From Myxococcus sp. CA023 (GTDB lineage Bacteria; Myxococcota; Myxococcia; Myxococcales; Myxococcaceae), in the NCBI RefSeq assembly GCF_010998615.1, contig NZ_JAAEAH010000001.1:62001-126000 (forward strand): 64,000 nucleotides of DNA, read 5' to 3'. The position numbers and the translations under genes are program-made. The notes beneath the pieces were generated by a model. The model was not told where the DNA came from. It did not search any database and saw only the letters and a list, made by a program, of their open reading frames with translations. Shown in pieces: positions 1 through 9,075 of this stretch. Positions within the stretch are counted from its first letter, which is position 1. Each line of letters opens with the position of its first letter.

Positions 1-1596
1 GGTGGGGCGGCTGGTGCGCTCCTCGGTGGCGGAGAGCTGCCGGCTGATGTCGCCCAGCGCCGTGAGCGCGTCCTCACGCCCCTGACAAACGATGGCGCGG
101 CGGTGCGGGTGGCGCCGCCTGCCCACCTGGAGCGTGTACGCCACGTCCGCGGGCTCCAGGCCCTTGTTCGCGCGGAGGTGCTCCTCCAGCCGGGCGGCCT
201 GCGCGGCGAGCGCCGTGGGCGTGCGCGCCGACAGGACCAGGAGTTGGTGCGGGCGCGTGGACGGAGCCGGAGCCGGAGCGCGGGAGGGCGGCTCCTCCAG
301 GATGACATGGGCGTTGGTGCCGCCCATGCCGAAGCTGCTCACGCCGGCACGCCGAGGCTCGCGGGCGGGTGCCTTCCACTCGCGCAGCTTCGTGTTGACG
401 TAGAAGGGGCTCGCGTCCCAGGGGATGTTGGGGTTCGGCGTCTCGAAGTTGAGGCTGGGGGGCAGCTTGCGGTGCTTCAGCGCCAGCGCCGTCTTGATGA
501 GGCCCGCCACGCCCGCCGCCGCGTCCAAGTGGCCCAGGTTGGGCTTGATGGAGCCCAGGGCGCAGGTGCGCGGTCCGGCCGCCTCGTCTCCGAAGGCGCG
601 GATGAGGGCCTGCACCTCGATGGGGTCTCCCAGCGCGGTGCCGGTGCCGTGCGCCTCCACGTAGCCGATGCTCCCGGCCGATACGCCCGCGCTGCCCAGG
701 GCCTCGGAGATGACGGCGGCCTGGCCCTCGACGCCCGGCGCGGTGTAGCCCACGCGCGCGGCACCGTCGTTGTTCACCGCGGAGCCCTTGATGACCGCGT
801 AGATGGGGCTGCCATCGGCAATCGCATCTTCCAGGCGCCGCAGCGCCACCACGCCCGCGCCGCTGCCGAAGACGATGCCCTTGGCCTGCGAATCGAAGGG
901 GCGGCAGTGCCCGTCCGGCGACAGGATGCCGCCATCCACGTAGCGGTAGCCGCCTTGAATCTGGAGGTTGATGGACACGCCGCCCGCGAGCGCGACGTCA
1001 CACTCCTGGTTGAGCAGGCTCTGGCAGGCGACGTGGACCGCGACCAGCGACGTGGAGCACGCGCTCTCGATGTTGAAGCTGGGGCCGCGCAGGTCCAGCT
1101 TGTAGGCGGCCCGCGTGGTGAGGAAGCTGCCCGCGTTGCCCAGGTTGAGCTGGAGCGGGTCCGCCGTGCGCATCAGCTCCGCGTTACCCAGCAGGTTGAG
1201 CAGCAGGTAGGTGCTCAGGGCCTGTCCGCCGAAGACGCCCACCAACAGCTCGGGAGGCGGAGCGCCGTAGCCCGCGTCCTCCAGCGCCTCCAGCGCGCAC
1301 TCCAGGAAGAGGCGCTGCTGCGGGTCCATGACCTCCGCCTCGCGCGGCGTGTAGCCGAAGAAGGCCGCGTCGAAGCCCGCCACGTCGTCCAACCGTGAGG
1401 CCACCTTCACGAAGTGCGGATCCTTCAGCACCTCGGGGGGCAGGCCCGCCTTGAGGACTGCCTCGTCCGAAAGCGGCTCAATGGACTCCACGCCGTCGCA
1501 GAGGTTGCGCCACAGCTCCTCCAGGCTGCGCGCGCCCGGGAAGCGCCCGGCCATGCCGGTGATTGCGATCTCCATCCCCGTGTTGCTGTCCGACAC
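1..1596 (-). CDS. Type I polyketide synthase, N-terminal part (KS, then KS-AT linker), cut by window edge
   Basis: This is the start of a modular PKS; only the first 532 codons lie in the window and the rest runs off the left edge. Residues about 8-430 form a ketosynthase that would condense an incoming acyl chain with an extender. The active-site Cys is C180 in the motif ACSTSLV, followed by the two catalytic His in EAHGTGT and KPNLGHL. The KS-AT linker (motif SFGMGGTNAHVILEE, then LLVLSARTPTAL) is reached before the edge, so an AT is expected next. The GTG at 1596 is chosen as start because a strong GAGGGGGA Shine-Dalgarno lies 4 bp upstream; an ATG at 1575 is the alternative. It starts 18 bp after the stop of the upstream PKS gene, so the two are probably one operon. 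The short N-terminus before the KS suits receipt of a chain from the preceding ACP. Confidence 0.9.
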   Translation of the reverse strand, partial: MSDSNTGMEIAITGMAGRFPGARSLEELWRNLCDGVESIEPLSDEAVLKAGLPPEVLKDPHFVKVASRLDDVAGFDAAFFGYTPREAEVMDPQQRLFLECALEALEDAGYGAPPPELLVGVFGGQALSTYLLLNLLGNAELMRTADPLQLNLGNAGSFLTTRAAYKLDLRGPSFNIESACSTSLVAVHVACQSLLNQECDVALAGGVSINLQIQGGYRYVDGGILSPDGHCRPFDSQAKGIVFGSGAGVVALRRLEDAIADGSPIYAVIKGSAVNNDGAARVGYTAPGVEGQAAVISEALGSAGVSAGSIGYVEAHGTGTALGDPIEVQALIRAFGDEAAGPRTCALGSIKPNLGHLDAAAGVAGLIKTALALKHRKLPPSLNFETPNPNIPWDASPFYVNTKLREWKAPAREPRRAGVSSFGMGGTNAHVILEEPPSRAPAPAPSTRPHQLLVLSARTPTALAAQAARLEEHLRANKGLEPADVAYTLQVGRRRHPHRRAIVCQGREDALTALGDISRQLSATEERTSRPT

Positions 1597-1600
1597 GCTG

Positions 1601-1608
1601 TCCCCCTC
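1601..1608 (-). promoter_or_regulatory. Ribosome binding site for the left-edge PKS
   Basis: On the minus strand this reads GAGGGGGA, 4 bp before GTG 1596. It lies between the stop of the upstream PKS and this start, and decides the choice of GTG over ATG 1575. Confidence 0.6.
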
Positions 1609-1614
1609 TCGCAC

Positions 1615-4600
1615 TCAGTTCCCCGACTGGCGCCGCTGCTGGATGAGCTCCCGACGCCTGGCTCCGCGGCTTCGTCGGTCACTGGTGGTGGCCGAGGCCT
1701 GTTCCTGCCCTCGAGTCAGCAGCCGGGCCATGGCGCTGAGCGTGGGGTTCTCGAAGAGCGCAACCACGGGCAGGTCCTTGCCGAAGCGGCGCTTCACCTC
1801 GTTGATGACCTTCAGGCCAATCAGCGAGTTCCCACCGAGCTCGAAGAAGTTCTCGTGCAGCGCCACGCTCTCCACGCCCAGGAAGCGCTGCCAGATGTCC
1901 GCCAGCTCGCGCTCCGCCTCGTCCATGCTGGCGGGCGCCGTGCGCTCCGTCGTCAGCGCGGCGTCCGTCTCCATGGGGCCCATCAAGTCCTGGAGCAGCG
2001 AGGCGCTGCGCGCCATGGCCGCTCGCAGGTCCTCGGTGGACACCACGACGTGGGTGGGGGCCTGCGCCAACACGCGCTCGAAGACGTCCACACCCTCGGC
2101 CGGTGTCAGGGCATGGGCCAGCATCGCCTCCCGCATCGGGTTGGCGCCGTCCGGCATCTGCGTCGTTACGGCCTGGCCCACCTCGCGCCAGGTGTCCCAG
2201 CCCAGGGAGATGATTGGCACGTTCCCCGTCGCCGCGGCCTGGTGAGCGAAGGCATCCTGGAAGGCGCATGCGGCGCTGTGGTCAATCTGCCCGGGCTCCG
2301 CCGTGTAGGCGGTGCGAGACGAGCAGAGCACGAAGAAGTCCAAGGGCGTGTCGCGCAGCAGCGCGTGCAGGATCCACGTGCCCGACACCTTGGGGCGCAG
2401 GACGTCCTCCACGGCCTTCTGGGTGCGGAGCTGGGCAAGGCCGCCCGCGGGCACGCCCGCGGCGTGGATGACGCCGTGGATTTCGCCAAAGGCCTGTCGC
2501 GTCCGGCGCAGCACCTCGGCCATCTGCTCGGCGTCGCCCACGTCCGCCGGGAGGACCAGGACCTCGGAGCCCAGGGACTCCAGCGCCAGCACCTGGCGAA
2601 TCCGCTGACTCACCCGGTCCTGCTCACCGTGCTCGGTGAGCCACGTGTCCCAGGTGTCACGTTCCGGCAGGGGATTGCGGCCCACCAGCACCAGCCGGGC
2701 CTGGACCTGCCGCGCGAGCGACTCCGCCAGCACCAGGCCGATGCCACCCAGGCCGCCGGTGATGAGGTACGTGCCTCGCGGACGCAGGCGCGACGGCGCA
2801 TCCGCAGCGGGCGCGGAGATGCGCACCTGCTCGATCGACTGTTCCCAGCGGTTCGGGCCTCGGAGCGCCACGGCGCCGTTGGAGGAACCCGTGGCCAGCT
2901 CGCCCACCAGCCGCGCCACCAGGGCATGGCGCGTCTTGCTACAGCTCGGGGCCTCCACGTCGATCGACCGACATGACAGGCCCGGCACCTCGTGCGGCAG
3001 CACGCGGCAGGCGCCCAGGAGCGTGGCCTTCTCCGGAGCCAGCACCTCATGTCCGGTGACGGCCTGCACGCCGCTGGAGACCACCGTGATTTGCACGGGC
3101 CCGGACGCGCCATGGCCAGCCAGGGCCTGTGCGAGGAAGAGCAGGCTGAAGAAGCCGGTGCGCTGGGCGTGCTCCACGCCCGCCAGTCCTTCTCCCGCGG
3201 AGTCCACGCTCCACAGGTGGACGATGCGCTCGGGCCGGCAAGAGTCCTCGGCGAGCGCGTTCAGCAGCGCCGCGTAGGTCTCCGGGCGGGTTGGGTCCAC
3301 TTCGAAGGCGCCGTCATCCACTCGGCGGAAGTCGGAGCCCTGCGACACCCGGGTGACCCGGCCGCCGCTCTCCGCCAGCCGTGTCGCCAAGGCGTCTCCC
3401 AGCCCGCCGGTGTCGGTGAAGACGAGCCAGTTCTGGGGCGCGGCGGTGGTTGCTCGCAGTGCGAGCGTGCGCTTCCAGGAGGGCAGATAGAACCAGTCCG
3501 CCGCGTCCTTGCGCCGGGCGAGCGAGACGTCGCTGGCGATCGCGATGCCGGCTGCATTCGGTTCCAGCCAGTGCCGCTTGCGCTCGAAGGGGTAGGTGGG
3601 CAGCACCACGCGCCGGCGCTGCTCTCCGGCCTGGAGACGCCGCCAGTCCATGGGCACGCCCGCCGCCCAGAGCCGGCCCAGCGTGGTGAGGACGAAGCGC
3701 ATGTCGGAGCCGGGCTCACGAGGCGCCCGCATCGACGTGAGCACCACGGTGGGCTGGCCGCGCTCCACCTGCAGGCGCGCGAGCGAGCCCAGCGTCCGCC
3801 CGGGACCGACCTCCAGCAGCACGCGCGACGGGTTCTCCAGCAGGCAACGCACGCCCGGACCGAAGCGCACCGTCTGCCGCAGGTGGCGCACCCAGTACCT
3901 CGGGTCGGTGGCCTCCTCCTCGGTCACCCATGTCCCCGTGACGCCAGAGACGAAGGGCTGCGTCGGCGTCTGGAGCTTCAGCCGCCCGACGAAGGCCGCG
4001 AACGCCGGCAGGATGGAGTCGATGAGGTGGGAGTGCGCGGCCACGTCGATGTGGACGCGGCGGTGCTCGATGCCTCGCGTCGCCAGGTCAGCGGAGAGCG
4101 CATCCACCGAGGCGGTGTCGCCGGCCACCACGCATTGCGACGGTCCGTTGACGGCGGCCAGGGAGAGGTGCTCGCCCAGCATCGGCTGCAGCTCCTGTTC
4201 GGACAGGGCCACGCTCACCATCGCGCCGGAGGGAAGCTGCTCGAAGAGGCGGCCACGCTCGGCCACCAACGCCAGCGCGTCCTCCAGCGAGAAGACACCC
4301 GCGAGGCAGGCGGCCACGTACTCGCCCATGCTGTGGCCAATCATCGCCTCGGGCCGGATGCCCCAGGACTCCCACAGCCTGGCCAGCGCGTACTCCACCG
4401 TGAAGAGCGCGGGCAGGCCCACGGAGGGACGAGGAAGGGGCGCGCCCGCGTCCGCGTCGCCCGCCGGGTACAGCACCGTGCGCAGCGACGGTCCGCCGCG
4501 GCGCTGGAAGATGGCGGCGCACGCGTCGAAGGCTTCGCGGAAGGCGGGCTCCTTCTCGTACAGCTCCTGCCCCATGCGCAGGTGCTGCGCGCCACCGCCG

Positions 4601-6219
4601 GGGAAGAGGAACACAACTGAGCGGCCACCGTCCTTGGCCACGTCCGTGAACACGCGCTCGGGGTTCACCTCGGACAGCACCGTGGCCGCGTCCTCGCCAC
4701 TCTCGCAGACCACCACGCGCCGGTGCGGGAAGGCCTTGCGGCCAATCTGGAGGGTGTAGGCCACGTCCGCCAGGGATTGCTCGGGGTGCGCCTTCAGGTG
4801 CGTGCCCAGGTTCTGGGTGAGCGCGTCGAGCGCGGCCGGCTTCTTCGCGGAGAGCACCAGCAGCTGCCATGGCCGCGACGGACCGGAGGGCGCCGGGGGC
4901 GGCGGCGCTTCCAGCAGCGAGTGGGCGTTGGTGCCACCAATGCCGAAGGAGCTCACGCCCGCGCGGCGCCGGTGGTCATGCGGCTGCCAGTCCCTCAACG
5001 CGGCATTCACGAAGAAGGGGCTGCGCGCCCAGTCGATGTTCGGGTTGGGCGTGCGGCAGTGGAGGGTGGGGGGAATGCGTCCGTGCTCCACCGCCAGGGC
5101 CGTCTTGATGAGCCCCGCCACGCCGGCCGCCGCATCCAGGTGGCCGATGTTCGACTTGACCGAGCCGAGCGCGCAGAAGCTGGTGGCCTCGGTGCCGGCG
5201 CGGAAGGCGCTCGTCAGCGCGGAGACCTCGACCGGATCTCCCAGCAGGGTGCCGGTGCCGTGCGTCTCCACGTAACCCACGGTGTCCGGCGTCACGCCCG
5301 CCAGGGCGTGGGTGCGGGCGATGACCTCCGCCTGTCCCTCGGCGCTGGGCGCGGTGTAGCCGAGCTTCGAGGCACCGTCGTTGTTGATGGCGGAGGCCCG
5401 GATGACGGCGTGGATGTGGCTGCCGTCCGCGAGCGCGTCATCCAGCCGCTTGAGCACCACCACGCCCACGCCGCTGCCGAAGAGCGTTCCCTGGGCCTGT
5501 GCGTCGAAGGGACGGCAGTGGCCGTCCGGCGACGCGATGCCACCGGGCTGGTGCACGTAGCCCGTGCGCTGGGGCACGTCCACGGACACGCCGCCCGCGA
5601 TGGCCACGTCACACTGGAAGCCCATCAGTGACTGGCAGGCCAGGTGGGTGGCGACCAGCGACGTGGAGCAACCCGTCTGGACATCCAGGCTGGGGCCCTT
5701 GAGGTCCAGGTGGTACGCCAGCCGCGTGGCGAGGAAGTCCTTGTCGTTGCCAATCATCACCTGGAAGCTGTCGCTCGACTCGAGCAGCTCCGGGTGCGTG
5801 CGCAGGTTGAAGAGCAGGTACGTGCTCAGGCTCGTGCCCGCGAAGACACCCACCGAGCGCGACTCCGTATCCAGTCCGTGGCCCGCGCGCTCGATGGCCT
5901 CCCACGCGCACTCCAGGAAGATGCGGTGCTGCGGATCCATCAGCGCCGCCTCGCGCGGCGAATAGCCGAAGAAGCTCGCGTCGAACGCGTCCACCTGGTC
6001 CAGCACGGCCCCGGCGCGCACGAAGCCCGGCTGTCGCAGGCGCTCCTCGGGAACGCCGCGTGCCTTCAGTTCGTCGTCCGTGAAGAAGCGGATGCCTTCC
6101 ACACCCTCGCAGAGGTTCCGCCAGTAGGTCTCCACGTCGGGGGAGCCCGGGAAGCGGCCCGCCATTCCGACGATGGCAATGGCCAGATCGTCGCCTTCAC
6201 TCAGGTTGTCTTCGCTCAT
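1615..6219 (-). CDS. Type I polyketide synthase module KS-AT-KR-ACP with a probably inactive KR
   Basis: One complete PKS extension module of 1534 aa. The KS (about 12-430) has its active Cys at C184 in TGCSTSLV, plus HGTGT and NIGHL. The AT (about 520-840) has GHSMGEY with Ser630; where malonyl-specific ATs show HAFH this one has VAAH, so the extender cannot be assigned. The KR (about 900-1370) keeps the nucleotide-binding motif GGLGGIG, but the catalytic Tyr position is His (H1314) and the following conserved Asn is Cys (C1318), so ketoreduction is doubtful. The ACP (about 1430-1505) has GGNSLIG with Ser1465. The basic Gln/Arg-rich C-terminal tail looks like a docking segment, and there is no thioesterase, so the chain should pass to the PKS that starts 18 bp downstream. 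ATG 6219 is preferred as start; GTG 6237 is in frame and possible. Neither has a strong Shine-Dalgarno. Confidence 0.93.
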   Translation of the reverse strand: MSEDNLSEGDDLAIAIVGMAGRFPGSPDVETYWRNLCEGVEGIRFFTDDELKARGVPEERLRQPGFVRAGAVLDQVDAFDASFFGYSPREAALMDPQHRIFLECAWEAIERAGHGLDTESRSVGVFAGTSLSTYLLFNLRTHPELLESSDSFQVMIGNDKDFLATRLAYHLDLKGPSLDVQTGCSTSLVATHLACQSLMGFQCDVAIAGGVSVDVPQRTGYVHQPGGIASPDGHCRPFDAQAQGTLFGSGVGVVVLKRLDDALADGSHIHAVIRASAINNDGASKLGYTAPSAEGQAEVIARTHALAGVTPDTVGYVETHGTGTLLGDPVEVSALTSAFRAGTEATSFCALGSVKSNIGHLDAAAGVAGLIKTALAVEHGRIPPTLHCRTPNPNIDWARSPFFVNAALRDWQPHDHRRRAGVSSFGIGGTNAHSLLEAPPPPAPSGPSRPWQLLVLSAKKPAALDALTQNLGTHLKAHPEQSLADVAYTLQIGRKAFPHRRVVVCESGEDAATVLSEVNPERVFTDVAKDGGRSVVFLFPGGGAQHLRMGQELYEKEPAFREAFDACAAIFQRRGGPSLRTVLYPAGDADAGAPLPRPSVGLPALFTVEYALARLWESWGIRPEAMIGHSMGEYVAACLAGVFSLEDALALVAERGRLFEQLPSGAMVSVALSEQELQPMLGEHLSLAAVNGPSQCVVAGDTASVDALSADLATRGIEHRRVHIDVAAHSHLIDSILPAFAAFVGRLKLQTPTQPFVSGVTGTWVTEEEATDPRYWVRHLRQTVRFGPGVRCLLENPSRVLLEVGPGRTLGSLARLQVERGQPTVVLTSMRAPREPGSDMRFVLTTLGRLWAAGVPMDWRRLQAGEQRRRVVLPTYPFERKRHWLEPNAAGIAIASDVSLARRKDAADWFYLPSWKRTLALRATTAAPQNWLVFTDTGGLGDALATRLAESGGRVTRVSQGSDFRRVDDGAFEVDPTRPETYAALLNALAEDSCRPERIVHLWSVDSAGEGLAGVEHAQRTGFFSLLFLAQALAGHGASGPVQITVVSSGVQAVTGHEVLAPEKATLLGACRVLPHEVPGLSCRSIDVEAPSCSKTRHALVARLVGELATGSSNGAVALRGPNRWEQSIEQVRISAPAADAPSRLRPRGTYLITGGLGGIGLVLAESLARQVQARLVLVGRNPLPERDTWDTWLTEHGEQDRVSQRIRQVLALESLGSEVLVLPADVGDAEQMAEVLRRTRQAFGEIHGVIHAAGVPAGGLAQLRTQKAVEDVLRPKVSGTWILHALLRDTPLDFFVLCSSRTAYTAEPGQIDHSAACAFQDAFAHQAAATGNVPIISLGWDTWREVGQAVTTQMPDGANPMREAMLAHALTPAEGVDVFERVLAQAPTHVVVSTEDLRAAMARSASLLQDLMGPMETDAALTTERTAPASMDEAERELADIWQRFLGVESVALHENFFELGGNSLIGLKVINEVKRRFGKDLPVVALFENPTLSAMARLLTRGQEQASATTSDRRSRGARRRELIQQRRQSGN

Positions 6220-6291
6220 GGCTGTCGACGAACTCACGTTCAGGAAGCGAGGTGGGGTAGCGGCCCGGCGGCATCACGCACATTCCCCACG

Positions 6292-6313
6292 GAGCCCTCA
6301 TGCCGCAGGGCTC
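6292..6313 (-). terminator. Perfect 7-bp stem-loop between the monooxygenase and PKS genes
   Basis: GAGCCCT (6292-6298) pairs perfectly with AGGGCTC (6307-6313) around an 8-nt loop. It lies between the monooxygenase stop and the PKS start. No U-tract follows on the minus strand, so it may be an attenuator or mRNA-stability element instead of a true terminator. Confidence 0.35.
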
Positions 6314-6341
6314 AGGGCGGTGACCGTGACGCGGGGCAGGG

Positions 6342-6358
6342 CTCCGCGTTGCGCGGAG
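6342..6358 (-). terminator. Short GC-rich hairpin just after the monooxygenase gene
   Basis: CTCCGCG (6342-6348) pairs with CGCGGAG (6352-6358) around a 3-nt loop, 7 bp beyond the stop of the luciferase-like gene. It lacks a U-run on the minus strand. With the neighbouring stem at 6292-6313 it could lower read-through into the PKS genes. Confidence 0.35.
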
Positions 6359-6365
6359 GCGCGGC

Positions 6366-7397
6366 TCAGCTGGCTGCCTGGGCGGCGGGCGGCGTGCTCG
6401 TGAGAGAGAACGCGTCAGCGAGCAGCTCGTAGCTGCGCAGCCGGGCGCGATGGTCGTGGACGATGGTGGTGACGAGCAGCTCGTCCGCCTGGAATTCGGC
6501 GGCCATGCGCAATAGCTGTTCCTTCACCTGGTCCGGTGAACCACACACGACGCGCTTGCGGTCGAACTCGAGCGTGGCCAGGTCCTCGGGCGTGTAGGCG
6601 TAGGCCTCCGCCTCCTCGATGGAAGGAATGGGCGCCTCGGGCCGGCCCCTGCGGGTGTTGATGGTCAGCAGGTCGCTGCTCCGGGCTATTCGCCGGGCCT
6701 CCTGCTCGGTCGGGGCACAGATGACGTAGACGCTGACGGCGGAGTTGGGCGCCGCCTGCACGTGCGAAGGCTGGAAGCGCTCGCGATACCCCCGCGTCAC
6801 CGGACCGCCATGGATGGGGTTGAAGAAGTGCGCGAAGCAGAAGGACAGACCCAGCCGGGCCGCGAGCGCGGCGCTCTGCTCCCCCGAGCCCAGGGCCCAG
6901 ACCTGCGGCATGCCCGGCGCCATGGTCTTCAGGCTCAGCTTCTCGAACTCCGGCGTCGCGGGCGTGGTGCCCGACAGGAAGGCGACGAGGTCCTCCAGCT
7001 TCGTGGGGAAGTTCTCGTTGTTCATCGGCGGGCCGTAGGCCAGGGCGCGGGCCACCAGGTCCGTGCTGCCCGACGTCCGTCCGATGCCCAGGTCGATGCG
7101 GTTGGGGTGGAGCGTCTCCAGCAGCCGGAAGACCTCGGCGACCTTGAAGGGGCTGTAGTTCGACAGCAGGACGCCGCCCGTTCCCACCCGGATGCGAGAC
7201 GTCGCCGCCGCGACATGCGCGACGAGGATTTCCGGCGCCACGCCCGCGAAGTGTCCTGAGCCGTGATGCTCCGCGAGCCAGAAGCGGTGATAACCGAGCT
7301 GCTCAGCGGCTCGGGCCAGCTCCACCGTGTTTTGGAAGGCCGCACGTGTCTGGGAGCCGCTGGCGACGATGGAGTGATCGAGAACACTGAGCTTCAC
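6366..7397 (-). CDS. Free-standing luciferase-like (LLM class) flavin-dependent monooxygenase
   Basis: A 343-aa protein of the bacterial luciferase-like superfamily (F420/FMN-dependent TIM-barrel oxidoreductases; the MsnO8/YhbW type looks closest). It starts KLSVLDHS and contains the typical FWLAEHH segment, the GTGGVLLSNYSPFKVAE strand-helix and the DLGIGRTSG loop. Such enzymes use reduced flavin and O2 to hydroxylate or otherwise oxidise a substrate. The GTG at 7397 is chosen because GGAAGGAA lies 8 bp upstream and the protein then begins at the conserved first strand with normal family length; an upstream in-frame ATG at 7598 would add about 67 unconserved residues. It is preceded by the ATP-grasp-like gene and followed by the PKS genes, so tailoring of the polyketide from the leftward arm is the likely role. 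The substrate is unknown. It is distinct from the two inserted MOX domains in the NRPS arm. Confidence 0.85.
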   Translation of the reverse strand: MKLSVLDHSIVASGSQTRAAFQNTVELARAAEQLGYHRFWLAEHHGSGHFAGVAPEILVAHVAAATSRIRVGTGGVLLSNYSPFKVAEVFRLLETLHPNRIDLGIGRTSGSTDLVARALAYGPPMNNENFPTKLEDLVAFLSGTTPATPEFEKLSLKTMAPGMPQVWALGSGEQSAALAARLGLSFCFAHFFNPIHGGPVTRGYRERFQPSHVQAAPNSAVSVYVICAPTEQEARRIARSSDLLTINTRRGRPEAPIPSIEEAEAYAYTPEDLATLEFDRKRVVCGSPDQVKEQLLRMAAEFQADELLVTTIVHDHRARLRSYELLADAFSLTSTPPAAQAAS

Positions 7398-7405
7398 GGC
7401 GAGCG

Positions 7406-7413
7406 TTCCTTCC
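7406..7413 (-). promoter_or_regulatory. Ribosome binding site for the luciferase-like gene
   Basis: GGAAGGAA on the minus strand, 8 bp before GTG 7397. It supports the 343-aa start over the longer in-frame ORF. Confidence 0.6.
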
Positions 7414-7490
7414 CGGGCAGACGACGCCCTCGGGGCCGCTTCGAGACGGGCCGAGTCGTCGCGTGTCCGCGTTTCAAGATGGTGACAAAG

Positions 7491-7538
7491 CCTATAGTAG
7501 CGCGGCCAGCTGCGACAAATGGGTTTTGGTTGATTATA
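7491..7538 (-). promoter_or_regulatory. Candidate promoter region for the leftward monooxygenase/PKS genes
   Basis: This is the AT-rich patch in the 229-bp gap between the ATP-grasp-like gene and the monooxygenase. On the minus strand TTGTCG (7513-7518) and TATAGG (7491-7496) are 16 bp apart. A perfect TATAAT lies at 7533-7538 but has no recognisable -35 partner. The match is weak and unproven. Confidence 0.3.
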
Positions 7539-7626
7539 CTTGAAACTTGAAAATAGGCGGCAGGCCGGAGTGAGCCTGATTACCAGGGGCTCTTTCATTC
7601 CCCGAGGCTCGGTGTGACACGGGCTG

Positions 7627-9075
7627 TTACTCGACGACGACGAGCGCGCACATCAACGCGCCTTGGGTCGCGTTGACCACGTCCTTGCCCTGACCGGTGG
7701 GGTTCAGTCGGACCATGGTTCCGCCGTAGCGCTCACCGAAGACAAAGGCGCCCCAGATGAGGATGTGGGGGCCCACGGCGCCGTCGTCCCGCAGGAAGTG
7801 GTAGGGGCGGGGCTCGATGCGCTCCTGGACAATCCACCCGCCGTGCTCCAGGGCTTCCTGGATGGCGGCGTCCCAGTCCTCGGCGCTCATCGCGCGGCCA
7901 ATCAGCACCGACTTGCCGCCATAGGCGCGGCCCGCCTTGAGCACCAGGCCTTCGCGCTTCGAGGCGGCGAGCTCGTCAGGCAGCCACACGGAGGCGCCGT
8001 CGCGCGTCGTCTGGGTGGAGCGCACGCGGCGCGTCCAGGGAATGTGCCGACGGATGAGCTCCCGCTCCTCGGGAGTGAGCGCGAGTGACGTCTCGTTCTC
8101 CGACAGCAGCGCGATGTTGAGCTTGTCGTCGAGCAGCTCCTGCGCTGGACCGTTGTAGAGACACAAGGTGCGCGCGGCGAGCGCGGCGCGGACGCGGGCG
8201 TCGAAGTCCGGGCCCACCACTTCGAGCCGATCTCTCGCGTCATGTTCCTGCACGGCATGCAGCCGCCGGCCGCGCATCGTGAAGCAGTGGCCCTCCGCGT
8301 CCTTCACCTCGCTGTAGGTGCCGATGAGCACCTCGCCCTTCGCGCCTTCAGCATCGAGCAGTTCGCTCAGCGTGCTGTTGAGCAGCAGCGTCGCCATCTC
8401 CCTGCCCGCGGCTTCGGGCAGCTCGTTGTCGGGGAAGAGCACGGCCAGGTTGCATTCGCCCTCCCACGCAACGGTCCGTCGCACGTCCTCGACGACATGA
8501 CCCAGGAAGGCGCGCAGCGTGTCCTGCAGTTGGATGCGCAGGCCCTGCTCCTCGGTGAAGCGCTGGAGCACGGGCTGGTCCATCACCACCTGAGCCTTGA
8601 GCCCCGTCTCCCAACCGCCCAGGCCCGCCATCATGTTGACCTCGAGGCACTTGAGGCCGTCGGCCGAGTCGATGAAGTCCCCACGGCTGAGCGCGCCGCG
8701 CGCGTCTTCCGTGTTGGCCAGGACCTCCGCCGCCACGCGCGCCCGTTCCAGCGAGACACCGTAGTAGTCGGCGATGCGCCGAGGGTCGCCGTCCAGCAAC
8801 AGCCGAGGCCCGCGCTTGATGAGCCGGCAGAGCTTCACCGAGACCTCCTCCAGCTCACGGTTGCGGCGCGAGTCGATGAGGAGCGGCCACCGATGCAGCT
8901 CGTAATACATCAGCGGTGATGCTTCGAACTTGTGGAAGCGGTGCCGCGCGAACACCTCGGGCGTCCGCTCCGCGAACTTCAGGAAGGCCACCGCCGCCGC
9001 GGACAGCTCACCGTGCAGCGCCTGGATTTCATCGGAGAACTTCAGCTCGCCTGGGGACCCGTGGACGTGTGGCAT
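7627..9075 (-). CDS. ATP-grasp-like protein of unknown substrate
   Basis: A 482-aa soluble protein with no signal peptide or membrane segment seen. The C-terminal half resembles circularly permuted ATP-grasp proteins (the glutathionylspermidine-synthase-like group): LVLKAGRAYGGKSVLIG, then EDWDAAIQEAL and WIVQERIE about 20 residues later, looks like the ATP-clamping strand and glycine-rich loop. LEVNMMAGLGGWE and LLDDKLNIALLSENE fit metal- and nucleotide-binding positions. Family members form amide bonds through acyl phosphates, but many are uncharacterised, so a ligase role is inference and the substrate is unknown. It is the first gene of the leftward arm, and its ATG faces the NRPS gene across a 301-bp divergent region. 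No clear Shine-Dalgarno precedes ATG 9075. Whether it serves the PKS or the NRPS arm cannot be told. Confidence 0.7.
   Translation of the reverse strand: MPHVHGSPGELKFSDEIQALHGELSAAAVAFLKFAERTPEVFARHRFHKFEASPLMYYELHRWPLLIDSRRNRELEEVSVKLCRLIKRGPRLLLDGDPRRIADYYGVSLERARVAAEVLANTEDARGALSRGDFIDSADGLKCLEVNMMAGLGGWETGLKAQVVMDQPVLQRFTEEQGLRIQLQDTLRAFLGHVVEDVRRTVAWEGECNLAVLFPDNELPEAAGREMATLLLNSTLSELLDAEGAKGEVLIGTYSEVKDAEGHCFTMRGRRLHAVQEHDARDRLEVVGPDFDARVRAALAARTLCLYNGPAQELLDDKLNIALLSENETSLALTPEERELIRRHIPWTRRVRSTQTTRDGASVWLPDELAASKREGLVLKAGRAYGGKSVLIGRAMSAEDWDAAIQEALEHGGWIVQERIEPRPYHFLRDDGAVGPHILIWGAFVFGERYGGTMVRLNPTGQGKDVVNATQGALMCALVVVE

Noticed and set aside
103-2976. Plus-strand ORFs of 431 and 520 codons opposite the PKS genes
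   Set aside because: Antisense shadows of the KS and of the KR-ACP coding sequence; composition is Arg/Ala/Gln-rich with no recognisable domain.
7572-7592. Possible terminator stem GAGCC/GGCTC after the ATP-grasp-like gene
   Set aside because: The stem is only 5 bp with a long imperfect interior, and no U-run follows on the minus strand.
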